NCBI GenBank assembly: GCA_030601545.1
Contig: JAUVTM010000007.1
Coordinates: forward strand, 1-18,214
DNA from: Syntrophobacterales bacterium
GTDB taxonomy: Bacteria > Desulfobacterota > Syntrophobacteria > BM002
Reading direction: 5' to 3'
Length of the DNA stretch: 18,214 bases
Shown: positions 14,395-18,214 of the stretch, in pieces
Layout of the letters: each line of letters opens with the position of its first letter
How positions within the stretch are numbered: position 1 is the first letter of the stretch
Position numbers and translations under genes: made by a program
The notes under the pieces: model-generated
Databases searched by the model: none
The model's input: the letters and a program-made list of their open reading frames with translations, nothing else
Told to the model about the DNA's origin: nothing

Positions 14395-16629
14395 ATGGAG
14401 CAGAAAGTAGGGGTTTATATATGCAAGGGCTGCGGCATCGGGGATTCCCTGGATATGGAAGCCCTGGCCGCGGTTGCCAATGACGAATTTAGCGTGGCGG
14501 TTTGCAAGGACCACGATTTTCTTTGCAGCGAGGCAGGGGTGCAGGCCATCAAGGGAGATTTGAACGGTGATGAGGCGGTGAACGCAGTGGTGGTCGCGGC
14601 CTGCTCCCCCCGGGTCATGCAGGATGTGTTTGACTTCGGGCCGAGTGTGGTACTGGATCGGGTAAACCTCAGGGAGCAGGTGGTCTGGTGCCAGCCTAAA
14701 GGGGAAGAAGATACCCAGATGATGGCCGAGGATTACCTTCGGATGGGGATTACCAAGGTCGGGAACATGGAGCCCCTGGAGCCCTTCCAGCCAGAAGAGG
14801 AAATGTCCAAACGGCTGCTGGTGGTGGGGGGTGGCTTGGCAGGTATTACTGCCTCTACTGAAGCGGCAAAGGCCGGCTACGAGGTGCTGCTGGTGGAGAA
14901 AGCAGCTCAGCTGGGTGGCTGGATGAATAAACTCCACAAGCAGGCTCCCCTGAAGCATCCTTACACCGACCTGGAGGATGTGGATATCGCTGATCGCATC
15001 AAAGCGGTGGAAGAAGAGGACAAGGTAACAGTGTACACCGGGGCCACCATGGAGAAGATTGAAGGTGCCCCCTGTCTCTATACAGCACACATCAAGCAAA
15101 ACGGCAATGTGGTCACCGAAAAGGTAGGTGCCGTTGTTGTGGCGACCGGAGCTGTACCCTACGACGCCAGCAACTTAACCCATCTGGGATTTGGCCAGAG
15201 CGAAAACGTCATCACCAATGCCACCATGGAAGAGCTTGCCTGCAAGGGTACCATTACCAGACCCTCCGACGGCCGGCCAGTAAAATCAGCGGCCTTTATT
15301 CTTTGCGCCGGCTCCAGGGATCCAGAGCACCTGTCTTACTGCTCTTCGACTTGTTGTATTGAATCTCTCAAGCAGGCAAAATACTTGCGGCTTCAGGACA
15401 AAGATGCCAAGGTCTATGTGATCTATAAGGACATGCGTACCCCTGGGCACTATGAGTATTTCTATAAGAGCATGCAAGAGGATGAAGGCATGTTTCTCAC
15501 CAAAGGTGAGGTGAGCGGTGTCAGTGAGGATGAGAACAAGAATGTGGTGCTGGAGGTGGATGATACCCTGCTGGGCGAAAAGATTCAGCTGAAGGTGGAC
15601 ATGGTGGTTCTGGCAACCGGCATGGTGACAAATGCGGCCATTGGTGAGGAGGTCGAACTGGCCCTGGAAGCTGATGAGGAGGGCGCTGCCGAATTAGAGG
15701 ACGTGCCTGCCGACACTATCATTAAGTCAGACATGCTCAACCTGGACTACCGACAGGGGCCGGAAGCGCCACCTTTACACAGCGGCTTTCCGGACTCGCA
15801 CTTCATCTGCTTTCCCTACGAGTCCCGGCGCACCGGTATTTATTATGCAGGTAGCGTCCGGGCTCCCCTAGACGGGCCCAGTACCATCGATGACGCCGGC
15901 GGAGCCGCACTCAAGGCAATCCAGTGTGTGGAGCTCACCTCCCAGGGTATGGCGGTGCATCCACGTTCTGGTGACTTGAGCTATCCTGATTTCTTCATGG
16001 ACCGGTGCACCCAGTGCAAGCGCTGCACGGTGGAATGCCCCTTCGGGGCCATCAATGAAGATGAAAAGGGCAACCCGCTTCCCAGCCCCACCCGCTGTCG
16101 CAGGTGTGGGGTCTGCATGGGCGCCTGCCCGGAACGGATCATCTCCTTCAAGAATTACTCGGTTAAGATGATCGGTAACATTATCAAGAGCATCAATGTC
16201 CCGGATGAGTGGGACGAGAAGCCGAGATTTCTCATCCTGGCCTGCGAAAATGACGCCTATCCGGCGCTGGATATGGTGGGGATCACCCGGCAGCAGATCA
16301 GTCCCTGGGCCCGGGTCATTCCCATGCGCTGCCTGGGCGGCTTGAACCTGATCTGGGTCGCCGATACCCTGGCCAAGGGCATCGATGGTATCCTGTTGCT
16401 GGGTTGCCGCCATGGTGATGACTACCAGTGTCACTTTATGACGGGGAGCGAGCTGGCAGAGATTCGGTTGTCCAAGGTTGCGGAAACCCTGGACCGCTTG
16501 GCCCTCGAGTCCGACCGGGTGCAGCTGATTCAGTTGCAGATCAGTGAGTATCCCGACTTACCCAGAATGATAAATGAGTTTTCAGAAAAGCTGGATGAAG
16601 TTGGTCCCAATCCCTATAAGGGTTTCTAG
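14395..16629 (+). CDS. qmoB: Quinone-interacting membrane-bound oxidoreductase subunit B
   Basis: QmoB is the larger HdrA-like subunit. The 744-residue protein has an N-terminal domain (1-130) with VGVYICKGCGIG and AACSPRVMQ, typical of HdrA; an FAD domain starting at GGGLAG (145-150) and ending near GIYYAGSVRAPLDGP (481-495); two [4Fe-4S] motifs, Cys538, Cys541, Cys544, Cys548 and Cys568, Cys571, Cys574, Cys578, each with Pro after the last Cys; and a C-terminal MvhD-like domain (about 610-744) with Cys617, Cys646, Cys671 and Cys679, as in the subunit that links hydrogenase to heterodisulfide reductase. The acidic stretch at 417-440 is less conserved. The start has GAGGAGG at 14381-14387. 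QmoB is thought to face AprBA or, by its HdrA/MvhD make-up, to join a second electron partner by confurcation; that is a hypothesis from the literature, not shown here. Confidence 0.95.
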   Translation: MEQKVGVYICKGCGIGDSLDMEALAAVANDEFSVAVCKDHDFLCSEAGVQAIKGDLNGDEAVNAVVVAACSPRVMQDVFDFGPSVVLDRVNLREQVVWCQPKGEEDTQMMAEDYLRMGITKVGNMEPLEPFQPEEEMSKRLLVVGGGLAGITASTEAAKAGYEVLLVEKAAQLGGWMNKLHKQAPLKHPYTDLEDVDIADRIKAVEEEDKVTVYTGATMEKIEGAPCLYTAHIKQNGNVVTEKVGAVVVATGAVPYDASNLTHLGFGQSENVITNATMEELACKGTITRPSDGRPVKSAAFILCAGSRDPEHLSYCSSTCCIESLKQAKYLRLQDKDAKVYVIYKDMRTPGHYEYFYKSMQEDEGMFLTKGEVSGVSEDENKNVVLEVDDTLLGEKIQLKVDMVVLATGMVTNAAIGEEVELALEADEEGAAELEDVPADTIIKSDMLNLDYRQGPEAPPLHSGFPDSHFICFPYESRRTGIYYAGSVRAPLDGPSTIDDAGGAALKAIQCVELTSQGMAVHPRSGDLSYPDFFMDRCTQCKRCTVECPFGAINEDEKGNPLPSPTRCRRCGVCMGACPERIISFKNYSVKMIGNIIKSINVPDEWDEKPRFLILACENDAYPALDMVGITRQQISPWARVIPMRCLGGLNLIWVADTLAKGIDGILLLGCRHGDDYQCHFMTGSELAEIRLSKVAETLDRLALESDRVQLIQLQISEYPDLPRMINEFSEKLDEVGPNPYKGF

Positions 16630-16708
16630 TCCTTCGACTCATGAGTTCTATACAGAACTTATTCTCTCAGGACTAGTGCTGAGTAAGCGAAATTAGCCTT
16701 TGCTTACT
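16626..16708 (+). other. Structured spacer between qmoB and qmoC
   Basis: CTAGTCCT (16626-16633, overlapping the qmoB stop codon) pairs with AGGACTAG (16669-16676). Inside it AGTTCT (16644-16649) pairs with AGAACT (16654-16659), and the palindrome ACTCATGAGT covers 16637-16646. A further hairpin, AGTAAGC (16682-16688) with GCTTACT (16702-16708), follows before the qmoC ribosome site. No T-run is present, so it looks like an RNA processing or stability element rather than a terminator. Confidence 0.55.
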
Positions 16709-16758
16709 AGAAGATAAATCGCCTAACTTGCGCATCGAAGCACTAGGAGGTAATTACC

Positions 16759-18174
16759 ATGGCAGATGAATCCGCAGTGCAAGTAGAGAGCAAAGCTGCG
16801 ACTTTGGTGGAGCCCGATCTGGACTTCGTTCGGGAACTCAAGGCGGCAGGGGGAGACACTCTGAAAAAGTGCTTTCAGTGTGCCACCTGCTCTGTGGTCT
16901 GCGAGCTTGCTCCTGAGCAGAAACCTTATCCCCGTAAGGAAATGATCTACTCGCAGTGGGGCCTGAAGGACAGGTTGGTGAACAATGTCGATGTGTGGCT
17001 TTGCCACTACTGCAATGACTGTTCGACTCATTGTCCCAGAGGTGCGAGGCCTGGAGATACCCTGCGAGCGATCCGTGCCCTGAGCTTCAGGCATTTTGCC
17101 TTTCCCAACTTCATGGGAAAAATCGTTGGAGAGGCAAAATACTTACCCATAATGCTTGCCATTCCGGTGCTCGTCCTCTTGCTTGGGATAAAAATAGCAG
17201 GAGGGCATATCCCCTCGGGGCCGGTGGAATATCGTGACTTGTTTCCACTCCTTCTGGTGGATGCTATCTTTATCGCGGTTACGTTCCTGGCCATTGGATC
17301 CATAGGTTTTGGCATCTGGAACTTTCTACAAGGTATACACGCCAATGCGGTAAAGGAAGGCTACGCGGAAGACAAACCGCTGGTAATGGGAGACTACGTC
17401 AAGAGCCTGATCTCGGTAATTCCCACCATTCTGTTGCACGATAAATTCAAGTTTTGCATCACCAACCGTGATCGCTACTGGTCCCACATCTTGCTATTCA
17501 TTGGCTTTGTCGGCCTTTTCATTGTCACCAACGTAGGTTTTGTCGGGATCTACGGCGGGCCCCTTCTCGGCCTCGATACAAATTTCCTCGCCCCACCATA
17601 CTCATTTGCCAACCCAATAAAGTTGTTCGCCCTGCTTGTGGGAATTGGGTTGCTGGTGGGTATTATCCTGGTAATCACCAACCAGCTTAAGCCCAAAGAT
17701 GCCGAGAGTACCATTAGCTATCTTGATTGGTCTCTCATAATCGCGGTCTTGGCCACGGTTTCAACAGGGTTTTTGACCTGGCTTGGCCGGGTGGGCAATT
17801 TGGGCACTGTTGCATACGGTATTTACTTCCTGCATCTGGTTTCAGTATTCTACATTATTGCTTACCTGCCGTACAGCAAACTGGCCCATCTGTTCTATCG
17901 TACAGTAGCCATGGGCTATGCTGCTTACATCGACCGGCCCTTTGGGGTAGAAGTAGCCGCGGCTGCACCTGTGGCCGCCCCGGCAGTTGAGCCGACTCCG
18001 GCTGAAGAAGAACCTCCAGCTGAAAAGCCCGCTGCAGAGGAAGCGGCCGCCGAAGAGGTTGCGGCTGAGGAAGAGACTGCGGAAGCCCCTGCTGAAGAGA
18101 AGGCTGAAGCCGAAGCTCCCGAAAAAGCAGAAGAAGAACCTCCGGCTGAGGCTGAAGAGGAGAAGAAAGAATAA
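16759..18174 (+). CDS. qmoC: Quinone-interacting membrane-bound oxidoreductase subunit C with an acidic tail
   Basis: QmoC anchors the complex and exchanges electrons with the quinone pool. The 471-residue protein fuses an HdrC-like part with two [4Fe-4S] motifs (Cys38, Cys41, Cys44, Cys48 and Cys82, Cys85, Cys88, Cys92) to an HdrE/NarI-like cytochrome b part with about six helices (near 128-148, 160-188, 242-264, 286-308, 322-342 and 350-371). His residues in the helices (for example His243 and His359) are candidates for heme b ligands. Residues 397-471 are an extra tail made almost only of Ala, Glu, Pro, Lys and Val, with many EEPPAE-like units; I recall QmoC proteins as usually near 380-410 residues, so this is an extension. 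AGGAGG at 16745-16750 supports the start. The gene is 129 bases from qmoB. Confidence 0.94.
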   Translation: MADESAVQVESKAATLVEPDLDFVRELKAAGGDTLKKCFQCATCSVVCELAPEQKPYPRKEMIYSQWGLKDRLVNNVDVWLCHYCNDCSTHCPRGARPGDTLRAIRALSFRHFAFPNFMGKIVGEAKYLPIMLAIPVLVLLLGIKIAGGHIPSGPVEYRDLFPLLLVDAIFIAVTFLAIGSIGFGIWNFLQGIHANAVKEGYAEDKPLVMGDYVKSLISVIPTILLHDKFKFCITNRDRYWSHILLFIGFVGLFIVTNVGFVGIYGGPLLGLDTNFLAPPYSFANPIKLFALLVGIGLLVGIILVITNQLKPKDAESTISYLDWSLIIAVLATVSTGFLTWLGRVGNLGTVAYGIYFLHLVSVFYIIAYLPYSKLAHLFYRTVAMGYAAYIDRPFGVEVAAAAPVAAPAVEPTPAEEEPPAEKPAAEEAAAEEVAAEEETAEAPAEEKAEAEAPEKAEEEPPAEAEEEKKE

Positions 18175-18214
18175 CTTTCAGATCAATCGCACTGTATATG
18201 AGACCCGGTTCCCC
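18175..18214. other. Window end after qmoC, nothing seen
   Basis: The remaining 40 bases after the qmoC stop codon hold no hairpin or start site that I can support. A terminator may lie beyond the edge. Confidence 0.5.

Overview
The window looks like chromosome of a Gram-negative dissimilatory sulfate reducer, most likely a member of the Desulfobacterota (Deltaproteobacteria in the older sense). The reason is an ordered block on the + strand, sat - aprB - aprA - qmoA - qmoB - qmoC (8990-18174). This is the full route that activates sulfate, reduces APS to sulfite and feeds the reductase with electrons from the membrane quinone pool. A qmoC with a membrane cytochrome b part, in place of soluble hdrBC, points to a Gram-negative rather than a Gram-positive sulfate reducer. 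I cannot name the genus from the sequence alone.

Layout. Positions 1-8206 hold six genes, all on the - strand: a DUF1566 protein cut by the left edge (1-320), a one-helix membrane-anchored protein of unknown function (515-1423), an AsmA-like envelope protein (1903-4146), a long-chain polyprenyl diphosphate synthase (4478-5542), the ribosomal protein S12 methylthiotransferase RimO (5583-6962) and a polytopic membrane protein of unknown function (7250-8206). Gaps between several of these genes carry short tandem repeats with a strict 7- or 8-base period, mostly arranged as facing inverted pairs. From 8207 to 8989 lies a long gap that ends in two sigma-70-like promoters reading into sat. From 8990 on, everything is on the + strand and richer in G+C.

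How the genes work together. Sat makes APS from sulfate and ATP. AprBA reduces APS to sulfite and AMP. QmoABC is the likely electron donor to AprBA from menaquinol. QmoA and QmoB are HdrA-like flavoproteins, QmoB with an added MvhD-like end, and QmoC fuses HdrC-like and cytochrome b parts. The polyprenyl synthase could make the menaquinone side chain that this chain needs, though it is encoded separately on the other strand. Structured RNA is likely at each transcription joint: a hairpin after sat, a strong terminator after aprA, a long paired leader before qmoA and a multi-hairpin spacer between qmoB and qmoC. This suggests sat, aprBA, qmoAB and qmoC are tuned as separate expression units within one block.

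The points most worth a second look are the inverted heptad and octad repeat elements, the qmoA leader with an anti-Shine-Dalgarno stretch, the 75-residue acidic Ala/Glu/Pro tail on QmoC, and the apparently reduced iron-sulfur ligand set in QmoA. I saw no tRNA, rRNA, CRISPR array, transposase or phage gene.
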